Positions 45,894 to 55,239 of a stretch of 64,000 bases of DNA are shown one piece after another. This DNA is from Ancylobacter novellus (GTDB lineage Bacteria; Pseudomonadota; Alphaproteobacteria; Rhizobiales; Methylopilaceae), in the NCBI GenBank assembly GCA_003241695.1, contig QFPN01000003.1:1-64000 (forward strand). The letters run 5' to 3'. The notes under the pieces were generated by a model. The model was given only the letters and a program-made list of their open reading frames with translations. It did no database searches and was not told the origin of the DNA. The translations under genes and the position numbers were made by a program. How positions within the stretch are numbered: position 1 is the stretch's first letter; every line of letters starts with the position of its first letter.

Positions 45894-47342
45894 TCACAAT
45901 CCTGCGACGAGCAGGTACTTCACGTCGACGAACTCGTCGACGCCGCGCTGCGAGCCTTCACGGCCATGACCGCTTTCCTTGACGCCCCCGAAGGGCGCCA
46001 GTTCGGTCGAAATGATGCCTGAGTTGATGCCGACCATGCCGTATTCAAGGGCCTCGGCGACGCGGAAGACCCGCCCCACGTCCCGCGCATAGAAGTAGGC
46101 GGCGAGGCCGAACTCGGTGGCGTTGGCGTAGCCGATCGCCTCGTCCTCCGTGTCGAACCGGAACACCGGCGCGACCGGGCCGAAGGTCTCCTCGCGCGCC
46201 ACCGCCATCTCCTGCGTGACGTCGGCGACCACGGTCGGCTCGAAGAAGGTCCGGCCGAGCGCATGCCGCTTGCCGCCCGCCAGCACCCGCGCGCCCTTGG
46301 AGGTCGCGTCCGCAAGGTGGCGCTCGACCTTGTCGATCGCGTCGGGCGTGATCAGCGGCCCCTGGGTGACGCCGTCCGCCATCCCGTCGCCGACCTTCAG
46401 CCGACCGACCGCCGTCACGAGCTTCTCCACGAAGGCGTCGTAGACCTTGGACTGCACGTAGATGCGGTTCGCGCAGACGCAGGTCTGGCCCATGTTCCGG
46501 TACTTCGAGACCATCGCGCCTTCGACCGCGGCGTCGAGGTCGGCGTCGTCGAACACGATGAAGGGCGCGTTGCCGCCGAGCTCGAGCGCGACGCGCTTCA
46601 CGCCCTTGGCGGCCTGGGCCATCAGGATCTTGCCGACTTCGGTCGAGCCGGTGAAGGACACGACGCGCACGGCCGGATGCTCGGTGAAGACCTTGCCGAT
46701 GCCGGGCGCGTCCTCGCCGGTGACGACCGAGAACACCCCCTTCGGCACGCCCGCCTCATGGGCGAGCTTGGCGAGCGCCAGCGCCGAGAGCGGCGTCTCG
46801 ATCGCGGGCTTCACCACGAAGGTGCAGCCGACCGCGAGCGCGGGCGCGGCCTTGCGGGTGATCATGGCGGCGGGGAAGTTCCAGGGCGTGATCGCGGCCA
46901 CCACGCCGGCGGGCTGCCGCAGCACGAGGATGCGGGCGTCTCCGCGATGGGTCGGCAGCGTGTCGCCGGCGACGCGCTTGGCCTCTTCGGCGTAGAACTC
47001 GACGAAGGAGGCGGCGTAGTCGATCTCGCCGCGCGCTTCCGCCAGCGGCTTGCCCTGCTCGCGCGTCATGATGCGCGCGAGATCTTCCTTGTTGGCGATG
47101 ATGAGCTCGAACCAGCGCCTGAGGATCGCGGAGCGCTCCTTCGGCAGCTTCGCGGCCCACGGACGGAACGCCCGTTCGGCGGCTTCGACCGCAGCCGTCG
47201 CGGCGTCGGATCCGAGATCCGGAACGCGGCCAACGACCTCGCCGGTCGCGGGGTTGGTCACTTCGATCGCGGGGTCGCCCACGAAGGCGCCGTCGACATA
47301 GGCCCGCTCGACGAGAAGCGCGGGATCGGTCAGTCCGTCCAT
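45894..47342 (-). CDS. gabD: NAD(P)+-dependent succinate-semialdehyde dehydrogenase
   Basis: 482 residues of the aldehyde dehydrogenase superfamily, closest to GabD. It oxidises succinate semialdehyde to succinate at the end of GABA breakdown. The catalytic Cys is in MGQTCVCANRIYVQ and the general base Glu in ALELGGNAPFIVFDDAD. ITPWNFPAAMITRK and FTGSTEVGKILM are cofactor-site motifs. The second Cys two residues after the catalytic one is typical of GabD. The ATG at 47342 is the first in homology. No gabT is nearby. Confidence 0.92.
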   Translation of the reverse strand: MDGLTDPALLVERAYVDGAFVGDPAIEVTNPATGEVVGRVPDLGSDAATAAVEAAERAFRPWAAKLPKERSAILRRWFELIIANKEDLARIMTREQGKPLAEARGEIDYAASFVEFYAEEAKRVAGDTLPTHRGDARILVLRQPAGVVAAITPWNFPAAMITRKAAPALAVGCTFVVKPAIETPLSALALAKLAHEAGVPKGVFSVVTGEDAPGIGKVFTEHPAVRVVSFTGSTEVGKILMAQAAKGVKRVALELGGNAPFIVFDDADLDAAVEGAMVSKYRNMGQTCVCANRIYVQSKVYDAFVEKLVTAVGRLKVGDGMADGVTQGPLITPDAIDKVERHLADATSKGARVLAGGKRHALGRTFFEPTVVADVTQEMAVAREETFGPVAPVFRFDTEDEAIGYANATEFGLAAYFYARDVGRVFRVAEALEYGMVGINSGIISTELAPFGGVKESGHGREGSQRGVDEFVDVKYLLVAGL

Positions 47343-47635
47343 CGGAGATGCGGCTCCGTCTTGAAGAGCGCGCGGTCTAGCATGGAGGGGGAGCGGGACG
47401 CCAGCCACGCATATGGAACGGACGACGTGTCGCTTTGGGAAGCGTACTCTGCTCGATATACTCCGCGCCTCCTCCGCTCGACGAACACGTCAAAGACGCT
47501 AACCGAACCGGGGCACGAACCTTTCCATCGCGAGATGGCAGACTTTCTGAAGCACTCCTAGATTACATGCAGACGCGGCACATCGAACGATGTCATCCAG
47601 CCAACTGCACCATTGCTTTCTGGCAGTACATCCCA

Positions 47636-48085
47636 ATGTCAACAGATATGATATTAACAGACAGAGAAAATTGGGCAAGTTGGCCGTTGTCCGACATTCC
47701 GCCCAGCGGACCATTCCCGCAATTTACAAAATTCGAATCTGGTGTTCTCGATTATATTGCGTCTCAATACAAGGAAAATGAAACCTTGTTTCGAAAACAG
47801 ATCTTGGCCGCAAAGGTTATCGATCGCATTCACACTGGAGCAGGCTTCTACACTCACATCGTTATTGATCGAGAACGATGCTGCCCCCTTGAGATGCAGA
47901 ACATGTCCTCCCTTCAGATGAAAGGCGGAGGAACCTTCGAAGTCCCCGGCGTCCGCAACGGCGTCTGCGTAATCCTCTGGGGCAAGGACGGCTATCTCGA
48001 TCAGATGGAAGGCGTCACTTGCGGCGATGACTCCCTCGATGGTTTGGCGTTGGACCAGTTGGTCTGCGGCGAATACCTTGGTTAG
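47636..48085 (+). CDS. AT-rich orphan protein of unknown function
   Basis: 149 residues from the ATG at 47636; the frame is open further upstream (to 47435) with less convincing residues, so the start is uncertain. No signal peptide or membrane helix. It has several cysteines (RERCCPLEM, VTCGDD, LVCGEY) and a central segment FYTHIVIDRERCCP. The codons are much AT-richer than the neighbours, and it is on the opposite strand to the operons on either side, so it looks recently acquired. I do not recognise the family. Confidence 0.55.
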   Translation: MSTDMILTDRENWASWPLSDIPPSGPFPQFTKFESGVLDYIASQYKENETLFRKQILAAKVIDRIHTGAGFYTHIVIDRERCCPLEMQNMSSLQMKGGGTFEVPGVRNGVCVILWGKDGYLDQMEGVTCGDDSLDGLALDQLVCGEYLG

Positions 48086-48113
48086 GCGGACGCATCAGAC
48101 CATCATGAGAGCC

Positions 48114-48299
48114 TCACCCCCTCACGAGCCAGACGACCGCCACCCCGATCACCGCCGAAACCACGCCGATGACGCGCAGCGGCCCTTCGGGGGTCGCTGC
48201 GATGTTTTCGCTGGCCCGCCGCGCCGCGGCCGGAAAGCCCGCGAAGAGGAGACCCTCGATCGCGAGCACCAGGCCGAGCGCGGCGAACAGGTCGCTCAT
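48114..48299 (-). CDS. DUF2065 small membrane protein
   Basis: 61 residues with two hydrophobic helices, LFAALGLVLAIEGLLFAGFP and LRVIGVVSAVIGVAVVWLV, matching DUF2065. It overlaps the hflC stop by one base (TGATG) and is the usual third gene of alphaproteobacterial hflK-hflC operons. Confidence 0.88.
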   Translation of the reverse strand: MSDLFAALGLVLAIEGLLFAGFPAAARRASENIAATPEGPLRVIGVVSAVIGVAVVWLVRG

Positions 48300-49207
48300 C
48301 AGGGAGCGGGCTGCGCGCCCGGCGCGGCGGGGCGCGGCGCCTGACCGTTCGGCTGCTCGAAGTACCGGAAGAACGGGCTGTCGGGCGCGAGCACCAGACG
48401 CGTTCCGGTCTTGAACGACGTCTCGTAGGCCTGCATCGAGCGGAAGAAAGCGAAGAAGTCGGGATCCGCCTGGAAGGATTCCGCCAGAATGCGGGTCTTC
48501 TCCGCCTCGCCCTGACCGCGCAGAATCTCGGCGTCGCGGTTCGCCTCGGCGACGATGACCTGCGCCTCGCGGTCGGCGCGGGCCCTCATGCCCTGCGCCT
48601 GCTCGGCGCCGCGGGCGCGGATCTGAGCCGCCTCCTGCGCGCGCTCCGACGACATCCGGTCGAACACCGCCTTCGAGTTCTGCTCGGGCAGATCGGCGCG
48701 GCGGATGCGGACGTCGACGATCTGGATGCCGAAGCGGTCGGCCTCGCGGTTCGCCTGCTCGCGGATGCGGGCCATGATCTGGTCGCGCCGGTCGCGGACG
48801 ATCTGCTGGAAGCTGTTCGAGCGGATGGCCTCGAGCAGCGCGTCGGTCAGCACGTTGGTCAGGCGCTGGTTGGCCTGCTCCACGGTGCCGACCGCCTGAC
48901 GGAAGCGGAGGGCGTTGGTGATCTTGTAGCGCGAGAACGCGTCGACCACGAGGCGCTGGCTGTCGTTCGCGGTGGCCTCACGCTCGGGCAGATCGAGGTC
49001 GAGGATGCGCTTGTCGATGCGCGTCACGCTCTCGATGAAGGGTACCTTCACGTGGAGGCCGGGCTCGGTGACGGTCGCCACCGGCTGGCCGAGGCGCAAC
49101 ACGATGACCTGCTCGGTCTCGTTCACCTGATAGAAGGCGCTGTAGGCCGCGACGGCGGCGAGGAAGGCGACGACCGCGAAGGCGGCGCCGAAGATGCCGG
49201 TTTTCAT
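48299..49207 (-). CDS. hflC: HflC, SPFH regulator of FtsH
   Basis: 302 residues. An N-terminal membrane anchor (about 5-27) is followed by the SPFH/band-7 domain (QVNETEQVIVLRLGQPVATV, EPGLHVKVPFIESVTRIDKR), then a long helical region rich in Ala/Glu/Arg, and a Pro/Ala tail. With HflK it forms a cage around the FtsH protease on the periplasmic face. The start lies 16 bases after the hflK stop. Confidence 0.94.
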   Translation of the reverse strand: MKTGIFGAAFAVVAFLAAVAAYSAFYQVNETEQVIVLRLGQPVATVTEPGLHVKVPFIESVTRIDKRILDLDLPEREATANDSQRLVVDAFSRYKITNALRFRQAVGTVEQANQRLTNVLTDALLEAIRSNSFQQIVRDRRDQIMARIREQANREADRFGIQIVDVRIRRADLPEQNSKAVFDRMSSERAQEAAQIRARGAEQAQGMRARADREAQVIVAEANRDAEILRGQGEAEKTRILAESFQADPDFFAFFRSMQAYETSFKTGTRLVLAPDSPFFRYFEQPNGQAPRPAAPGAQPAP

Positions 49208-49223
49208 CTCTCGGGCCTCCGGA

Positions 49224-50477
49224 TCACGGGATCTGCCGCTGCGTCGCGCGCGGCGCGACGGGCTGCTGGTCGAGCGGAAGGTAAGGCACCACGCCCTGCC
49301 CGGAGGCCTTGGGGTCGATGATGACCTTGTCGACGCCTCCGAACATCCTCTCCATCGTTTCGAGGAAGAGGCGTTCGCGGGTCACGTCCGGCGCCTTCTT
49401 GTACTCGGCGACCACCTGGCTGAAGCGCGACGCCTGTCCCTGCGCGTCTGCGATCGAGGTCGCCTTGACGCCTTCGGCCGCCTGCACGGTCTGGGTCGCC
49501 TTGCCTCGGGCCTCCGGCACGACGCGGTTGGCGTAGGCCTGGGCGTCGTTGGTCGCGCGGATGCGATCGGCCTGCGCCACCTGCACTTCGCGGAAGGCCG
49601 CGATGACCTCGCCCGGAGGCGCGATCTTCTGAAGCTGGACCTGGGCGATGTCGACGCCGGATTCGTAGGAGTCGAGCGTCTTCTGCATCAGCTCGCGCAC
49701 GGCGGCCGCCGTCACGGCGGCGGACTGCACCTCCTCCTTCGGCCTCACCGGCTCGACCGCGGGCGCGCCGGACGTCGTCGGCTGCGCCGAAACGTCGGTT
49801 TCGGGCGTGCCTTCGGTGAGGATCTGCTGGAGCCGCGAGCGGCCGACCACCTCGCGCATGGCGCTTTCGGCCACGGCCTTGATGGTGCTTTCCGGGTTCT
49901 GGAGCTTGAACAGATAGTTGGCCGCGCCGCTCGGACGTCCGTTCGCGCCGTCGGCCGGCTTGATGACCCAGACGACCGAGAAGTTGACGTCGACGATGTT
50001 GCCGTCTCCGGTCAGCATCAGGCTTTCCTGCGGCACCTCGCGGGTCGAGACGCTGCGCGTTCCGCCCGGCGCGCTCCGCATGCCGACCTCGATCGAGTTC
50101 TGCGTGGTGACCTTCGGGGTCAGCACGGTCTCGATCGGATAGGGCAGATGATAGTTCAGGCCCGACTGCGTCGTGCGGACATACTGTCCGAAGCGCATCA
50201 CGATGCCTTCCTCGTCGGGCTCGACCCGGTAGAAGCCGGACAGGCCCCAAGCGATCAGACCGACGGCCACCAGCGCGAGGAGGCCCTTGGCTCCGCCGCC
50301 GCCGCCCGGCAGCGCGCCCTTGAGGCGTTCCTGAGCGCGACGAAGCACTTCGTCGAGATCAGGCGGCTGCGGACCGCCGCCGCCGGAGGGCTTCTGCGGA
50401 CCCTGTCCCCACGGACCGCCGGGCTTGTTGCCCCATGGGCCGCCGCCGCCTCCGCCACTCTGGTTGCTCCAGGGCAT
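49224..50477 (-). CDS. hflK: HflK, SPFH regulator of FtsH
   Basis: 417 residues. The Gly/Pro-rich N-terminus (MPWSNQSGGGGGGPWGNKPG) is typical of HflK, and a single membrane helix (about 63-85) follows. The SPFH domain starts EPDEEGIVMRFGQYVRTTQS, and a helical region with a QNPESTIKAVAESAMREVVG segment follows. The ATG at 50477 has GAGGAG upstream. It is about 170 bases downstream of folA, so it may have its own promoter. Confidence 0.94.
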   Translation of the reverse strand: MPWSNQSGGGGGGPWGNKPGGPWGQGPQKPSGGGGPQPPDLDEVLRRAQERLKGALPGGGGGAKGLLALVAVGLIAWGLSGFYRVEPDEEGIVMRFGQYVRTTQSGLNYHLPYPIETVLTPKVTTQNSIEVGMRSAPGGTRSVSTREVPQESLMLTGDGNIVDVNFSVVWVIKPADGANGRPSGAANYLFKLQNPESTIKAVAESAMREVVGRSRLQQILTEGTPETDVSAQPTTSGAPAVEPVRPKEEVQSAAVTAAAVRELMQKTLDSYESGVDIAQVQLQKIAPPGEVIAAFREVQVAQADRIRATNDAQAYANRVVPEARGKATQTVQAAEGVKATSIADAQGQASRFSQVVAEYKKAPDVTRERLFLETMERMFGGVDKVIIDPKASGQGVVPYLPLDQQPVAPRATQRQIP

Positions 50478-50650
50478 CTGAACTCCTCGAAGATCGACCG
50501 CGAGAGCGTCGGCTCGCGGCGCCGCATATATGTTCGCCCGAAACCCGTTCAACACGAGGCGTTCCGGCGCTCAGACGCTCGTGAGGCGCCGCGGCGGAAC
50601 CGTCAACCGGGATTTCCGCCGCGCCCGATCACGTCCCGATCAACCGGACG

Positions 50651-51169
50651 TCAGGAGCTGCGGATGCGGACGAGGTCGCGGAACGTGAAAGCGTGGTCGT
50701 CGCGGGGACCCGGGCCATGCTCCTCACGGAAGGTTTCCTTCCAACGCGAGGCGTCCCATTTCGGGAAGAACACGTCGCCTTCCGGCTCGGCGTCGACCTC
50801 GGTCAGGCGCATGCGCGAGGCCTTGGGCATCAGGAGTTGGTAAATCTCGCCGCCGCCCGCGCAGATGATCTCGTCCGCGCCCATCTCCTCCGCCATCGCC
50901 TCCGCGAGGCCGAGCGCGTCGGCGACGTCGTGGGCCACGTGGACGCCCGGCTCCCTGAAGGCGCGGTCGCGGGTCATCACGATGGTCTCACGGCCCGGCA
51001 ACGGCCGGCCGATCGCCTCGTGGTTCTTGCGGCCGACGATCAGCGGCTTGCCGATCGTGACCTCTTTGAACCGCTTGAGGTCGCTCGACAGCCGCCACGG
51101 CAGGCCGTTGTCGCGGCCGATGACGCCGTTCGACGCCACAGCCGCGACGAGGACGACGGGAGCGCTCAC
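50651..51169 (-). CDS. folA: Dihydrofolate reductase
   Basis: 172 residues. It regenerates tetrahydrofolate after thymidylate synthesis. Motifs are AVASNGVIGRDNGLPWRLSS, with the substrate-binding Asp in LSSDLKRFK, VGRKNHEAIGRPLPGR, and the NADPH site ICAGGGEIYQLLM. The start is GTG at 51169, overlapping the previous stop by 4 bases (GTGA). It is the fourth gene of the thyA operon, a logical partner for thyA. Confidence 0.94.
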   Translation of the reverse strand: MSAPVVLVAAVASNGVIGRDNGLPWRLSSDLKRFKEVTIGKPLIVGRKNHEAIGRPLPGRETIVMTRDRAFREPGVHVAHDVADALGLAEAMAEEMGADEIICAGGGEIYQLLMPKASRMRLTEVDAEPEGDVFFPKWDASRWKETFREEHGPGPRDDHAFTFRDLVRIRSS

Positions 51170-51540
51170 TCGATCGGCCGTCCCCGCAGGCACAGCGGGG
51201 TCCAGAGCGCCTGGACGGTGCGGGTCTCGTCGGCGGCCAGCGTCTCGATCGCAGCGTCGTTGGAGTTGTAGCGATAGACGAAGCGCACGAGGCTCGGCTT
51301 GTCCCGCCCGATATAGATCGTGGCCTGCCCGCAGACGGCCTCCTGCTTGCCGTCCGTGCGGCGGCGGAAGTTCTCGAAGCCGAAGCGGGCCGGCTTGCCG
51401 GCATAGGCCGACTTGAGCTTGGCGCGCAGGGCCTGCTCGGTCTGCGAATAGACTTCCGGCGTGCTCATCGCGGAGGCCGCCCCCGCCCAAGCCATCGCAG
51501 CGCCCGCGACGAAAAGCGCCGCCATCGTCTTCGTCATCAT
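51166..51540 (-). CDS. Small secreted protein of unknown function
   Basis: 124 residues with a signal peptide (MMTKTMAALFVAGAAMAWAG, cleavage near ASA-MS). The mature part has two cysteines (EAVCGQATIYIG, PLCLRG) and a mixed alpha/beta look; GQATIYIGRDKPSLVRFVYR is the best-conserved-looking stretch. The start overlaps the GNAT stop and the stop overlaps folA (both 4 bases), so it is fixed inside the thyA-folA operon. Function unknown. Confidence 0.75.
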   Translation of the reverse strand: MMTKTMAALFVAGAAMAWAGAASAMSTPEVYSQTEQALRAKLKSAYAGKPARFGFENFRRRTDGKQEAVCGQATIYIGRDKPSLVRFVYRYNSNDAAIETLAADETRTVQALWTPLCLRGRPIE

Positions 51541-52049
51541 CGACCTTCGTCCTCGTCCCCGGCGCGTTCGACCTGCGATCCGAGTCGCTTCAGCGCCTGC
51601 CCGTCCGTGCGATACACCGTCCAGCCGTCCATCGCCATGGCTCCCAGGCTCTCGTAGAACGCGATCGCGGGAGCGTTCCATTTGAGCACGGCCCATTCGA
51701 GCCGCCCGAGTTCCTCGGCGACGCATCGTTGCGCGAGGCGCCCAAGCAAGGCGCGGGCGATCCCGCGTCGCCGGAAAGCGGGACGGACATAGAGGTCCTC
51801 GAGATAGATCCCCGGCCGCCCGGTGAAGGTCGAGAAGGTGTGGAACCAGAGCGTAAAGCCGGCCGCCTCGCCGTCGAATTCGGCGATCTCGGCGAAGACG
51901 CGCGGGACCGGACCGGAAAGCGCAGCGGCGAAATCTGCAGCAGTCGCAACCGCTTCGTGCGAAAGCTTCTCGAACTCGGCAAGCTCCTGAACGAAGGCCG
52001 CGATCAGCGCGGCGTCGTCCGGCCCCGCGGCGCGGAGGACTGTACTCAC
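51537..52049 (-). CDS. GNAT-family N-acetyltransferase
   Basis: 170 residues of the Gcn5-related fold. The acetyl-CoA-binding motif A is DLYVRPAFRRRGIARALLGR (about 88-107), and the C-terminal WNAPAIAFYESLGA is typical of the diamine (SSAT-like) acetyltransferase group. The substrate is unknown; polyamines or amines are a possibility from the similarity. It starts with GTG at 52049, overlapping the thyA stop. Confidence 0.87.
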   Translation of the reverse strand: MSTVLRAAGPDDAALIAAFVQELAEFEKLSHEAVATAADFAAALSGPVPRVFAEIAEFDGEAAGFTLWFHTFSTFTGRPGIYLEDLYVRPAFRRRGIARALLGRLAQRCVAEELGRLEWAVLKWNAPAIAFYESLGAMAMDGWTVYRTDGQALKRLGSQVERAGDEDEGR

Positions 52050-52837
52050 ACCGCCACCGGCGCCTTGATGGCGGCGTGGGGTTCATACCCCTCGAAGACC
52101 ACGTCCTCGAAACGGACGTCGAACAGCGAACGCGGCCCGCCGAGCCGCAGCGTCGGCAGCGGGCGGGGCTCGCGCGACAGCTGCTCGCGGGCCTGGTCGA
52201 CGTGATTCAGGTAGAGATGGACGTCGCCGAAGGTGTGCACGAAGTCGCCGACCTGAAGGCCGACATGACGCGCCACGAGATGGGTCAGCAGCGCGTAGGA
52301 CGCGATGTTGAACGGCACGCCGAGGAACACGTCCGCCGAACGCTGGTAGAGCTGGCAGGAGAGCCGACCGTCGACGACGTGGAACTGGAACAGGCAGTGG
52401 CAGGGCGCGAGCGCCATGTCGGGAATGTCGGCCGGATTCCAGGCCGACACGATCAGCCGGCGCGAGGACGGATTGCGCTTCAGCTCCGCCAGCACCTCCG
52501 AGATCTGGTCGATGACGCGCCCGTCAGGCGCGGCCCAGGACCGCCATTGGCGGCCGTAGACCGGACCGAGGTCGCCGTTCGCGTCGGCCCACTCGTCCCA
52601 GATGCTGACGCCGTTCTCCTTCAGATAGCGCACGTTGGTGTCGCCCCTGAGGAACCAGATCAGCTCGTGGACGATCGACTTGAGATGCAGCCGCTTGGTG
52701 GTGACGAGCGGAAATCCTTCGGTCAGATCGAAGCGGATCTGGGCGCCGAAGAGTGAGAGCGTGCCCGTCCCCGTGCGGTCGTCCTTGGCGACGCCGTGGT
52801 CGAGGATCTGGGCGAGCAGATCGAGATAGGGGCGCAT
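52046..52837 (-). CDS. thyA: Thymidylate synthase
   Basis: 263 residues. It methylates dUMP to dTMP using methylene-tetrahydrofolate. The catalytic cysteine is in APCHCLFQFHV; other motifs are DRTGTGTLSLFGAQIRFDL, LKSIVHELIWFLRGDTN, RQWRSW and QRSADVFLGVPFNIASYALL. It heads a chain of four overlapping genes ending in folA. Confidence 0.96.
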   Translation of the reverse strand: MRPYLDLLAQILDHGVAKDDRTGTGTLSLFGAQIRFDLTEGFPLVTTKRLHLKSIVHELIWFLRGDTNVRYLKENGVSIWDEWADANGDLGPVYGRQWRSWAAPDGRVIDQISEVLAELKRNPSSRRLIVSAWNPADIPDMALAPCHCLFQFHVVDGRLSCQLYQRSADVFLGVPFNIASYALLTHLVARHVGLQVGDFVHTFGDVHLYLNHVDQAREQLSREPRPLPTLRLGGPRSLFDVRFEDVVFEGYEPHAAIKAPVAV

Positions 52838-52928
52838 GGCGTCTCTCCTCGGAAAGGCCCGCCATGCTACTCCCGGACGCGGTCCGGCGGCCAGTCGAAG
52901 CCGGCCGCCGTCAACAGCCGTCTCTTCC

Positions 52929-54599
52929 TCAGGCCGCGCGGACGTCCCTCAGGAAGCCGTCGACCTGTCGTCCGAGGGCGCCGGCACGCTCCGCGAGTTC
53001 GCCCGCAGAGGAGCGGACCTGCGCCGCGCCCGCGCCCGCGCCGTTCGCGGCCTCGCGCATGTCGGCCATTTCCTCGGTGACGCGCTGCGCGCCGCGGGCG
53101 GCTTCGCTCACGTTGCGCGCGATCTCCTCCGTCGCCGCGTGCTGCTCCTCGACCGCGGCCGAGACCCCGACCGCGATCTCGTGGACGCGGCCGATCACCC
53201 GGTCGATCTCGAGGATCGCGCCGACGGTGTCGGTCGACGCCTCCTGGATCGCGCCCATCTGGGCGGTGATCTCCTCGGTCGCCTTCGCGGTCTGGTCCGC
53301 GAGGCTCTTGACCTCCGAGGCCACCACGGCGAAGCCCCGGCCGCTTTCGCCGGCGCGGGCCGCCTCGATGGTCGCGTTGAGGGCGAGCAGGTTGGTCTGG
53401 CCGGCGATTTCCTGGATCAGGCGCACGAACTCGCCGATCTTCTGCGAGCCGCGATCGAGCGTGTCGACCCGCTCGCGGGCGCGGCGGACGTTCTCGACGG
53501 CGGCGGCCGCCACCTCGGTCGCCGCGACCGCCTGGGACCCGACCTCGCGGGCGCTCGCCGAAAGCTCTTCGGTCGCCGCGGCCACCGCCCGGACGTTCGC
53601 CGACATTTCGCCGGTCGCGCTCATGACGGAGACCGACTGCTGATTCGCCTGTTCGGCGGAGGCGGCGAGAGAGCCCGCGGTGGCGTCCATTTCGGTGGCG
53701 GAAGAGGCCAGAGTTTTGACGAGTTCTCCGACGGCAGCCTCGAAGCGGCTCGCCACTTCGCCCATCTCGGCGCGCCTGGCCGCCGAGCGCGTGCGATCGG
53801 CGTCCGCCTGCTCGGCGCGCATCCGGTCGGCGTCAGCCATGGCGGCTGCGAACACCGCCATTCCGCGCCAGATCTCGCCAATCTCGTCGCGGGCTTTCGA
53901 ATCGACGATCGCGACGCGCTCGCCCCGCGCCATCGCCTCGATCGACCCGGCGACCCGAACCAGCGGCCGGGCGATGCTGCGCTGGGCGAACACGGTGGCG
54001 ACCGCGAGAGCCCCGCCGACGCCGAAGAGCGTCAGCAGCCCAAGAATCATTACGGCGTTCGAATAGACATCCTGCGCCTTGGCGGTCTCCGCCTTCTGCT
54101 CCTCGAGGCTTCGCGCGGTCAGGGCGTCCACGTTCGTCTGGAACGCCCTTCGGTTGGCGCGATTGGTCTCGTTGTTGCCCTGCTCGTTAGCGGCGGCCGG
54201 CGAAACCTCCACGCCGAGCCGAACCGTCTCCGTCCGGAAACGCCGGAACTCGCCGGCGTCGCGGCGCATGTCGTCGAACAAGGCGCGGTCCTGCGCAGGG
54301 ACCACGGGATCCCACGTCTTCAGCAGCGCGTCGATGTCGTCGAGCGAAGCCGTCAGGCTCTCGCCGAACTTCTTCGCCGCCGCGGCGTCCTTCGCGCCAT
54401 AGATGCCGCGGGAATCCATCACGACCGCGGTGACGAGACGGTTCAGCCGCTCGCTGTAGGACGCCCGCTCGAAGGCTTGCTCGGAATCGCGATACGCCGC
54501 GTTGAAACTTTGCAGAGAGAGGAAACCGACGGCCGCCAAGGCGAGCGCGACAGCGCCCAGCCCTCCGACGATGGAAAGAACTTTTGCCCCGATGCGCAT
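52929..54599 (-). CDS. Methyl-accepting chemotaxis protein
   Basis: 556 residues. It has an N-terminal membrane helix (about 8-30), a periplasmic helical ligand domain (about 31-183), a second helix (about 185-207), HAMP (about 210-260) and a long signalling domain. The hairpin tip reads QEIAGQTNLLALNATIEAAR followed by AGESGRGFAVVASEVKSLAD. There is no CheR-binding pentapeptide at the C-terminus. The ligand cannot be inferred. It lies alone between thyA and the tmRNA gene. Confidence 0.94.
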   Translation of the reverse strand: MRIGAKVLSIVGGLGAVALALAAVGFLSLQSFNAAYRDSEQAFERASYSERLNRLVTAVVMDSRGIYGAKDAAAAKKFGESLTASLDDIDALLKTWDPVVPAQDRALFDDMRRDAGEFRRFRTETVRLGVEVSPAAANEQGNNETNRANRRAFQTNVDALTARSLEEQKAETAKAQDVYSNAVMILGLLTLFGVGGALAVATVFAQRSIARPLVRVAGSIEAMARGERVAIVDSKARDEIGEIWRGMAVFAAAMADADRMRAEQADADRTRSAARRAEMGEVASRFEAAVGELVKTLASSATEMDATAGSLAASAEQANQQSVSVMSATGEMSANVRAVAAATEELSASAREVGSQAVAATEVAAAAVENVRRARERVDTLDRGSQKIGEFVRLIQEIAGQTNLLALNATIEAARAGESGRGFAVVASEVKSLADQTAKATEEITAQMGAIQEASTDTVGAILEIDRVIGRVHEIAVGVSAAVEEQHAATEEIARNVSEAARGAQRVTEEMADMREAANGAGAGAAQVRSSAGELAERAGALGRQVDGFLRDVRAA

Positions 54600-54774
54600 G
54601 TTGCACGGTCCCGAATCAGCGGATGGACGCGCGCTCCGCGCGTCGGGGCGTCGTTGTATGCCAAGGACCGCTAACGCCCGGTTGCGACCTCGGCCTCATG
54701 CGCGGCCGGTCCCGACGACCTTCTAGCAGTTCGCGCTCGCCTCTTCCGGTGAGCGGTCCGATCGCCTATATTCC

Positions 54775-55110
54775 GGACCGCCGGAGCGATCCGGCTATGG
54801 TGATAAACGGCCGCCGTAATAAACCCTTCGGACCCGGGGGCAGTACCCGGCGCCTCCACCGAAGCCCATGACGCCGATATGGCCCGTGGGTTTCGGCGGG
54901 GGCGAAACAGGATCGACGGGGGCGTAAAGGGCGAACTTTCACCCGGTATTGTTCCGCCGTTATCGGGCTTTTTTATAGTTGCCAACGACAACTATGCTCC
55001 GGTTGCTCAGGCCGCGTGAGCGGTTTGAAAGACCACGCCTAAAGTCCTGATGGGTTAGCATCTGTCGGGCGGGGTTCGGAGGTACCTGGCAACAGAAACC
55101 TCCACTCCAT
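54775..55110 (+). ncRNA. ssrA: tmRNA, circularly permuted two-piece alphaproteobacterial form
   Basis: The order is permuted. The acceptor piece comes first, ending GCGCCTCCACC near 54860. A spacer to 54897 follows, then the coding piece starting GGGGGCGAAACAGGATCGAC (54898 on), whose first seven bases pair with CGCCTCC of the acceptor end. The tag reading frame starts with the resume codon GCC at 54981 and reads ANDNYAPVAQAA then TGA (55017-55019). The 5' end of the acceptor piece is approximate. tmRNA rescues stalled ribosomes and tags the product for ClpXP; the SspB adaptor gene lies 1.6 kb downstream. Confidence 0.95.
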
Positions 55111-55118
55111 CCGTTTTT
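55078..55118 (+). terminator. Terminator at the end of ssrA
   Basis: The arms GGAGGT and ACCTCC (55078-55083, 55098-55103) are followed by TTTTT at 55114-55118. The stem may also belong to the folded end of the coding piece. Confidence 0.7.
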
Positions 55119-55239
55119 CATTTTCTCTGAAGCCTTTGCCTCCCCGCGCATGGCCGCCCTGCGCGACCGGGCGTTGCCGCGCCGCGACGTCCGACCCAGC
55201 TTCCGCGCTCCGTCAGGTCAGCTGGAAAGTCTCTCGCCC

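Noticed and set aside
54960..55151. Small minus-strand open frame across the tmRNA
   Set aside because: The region is fully explained by the tmRNA coding piece and its terminator.
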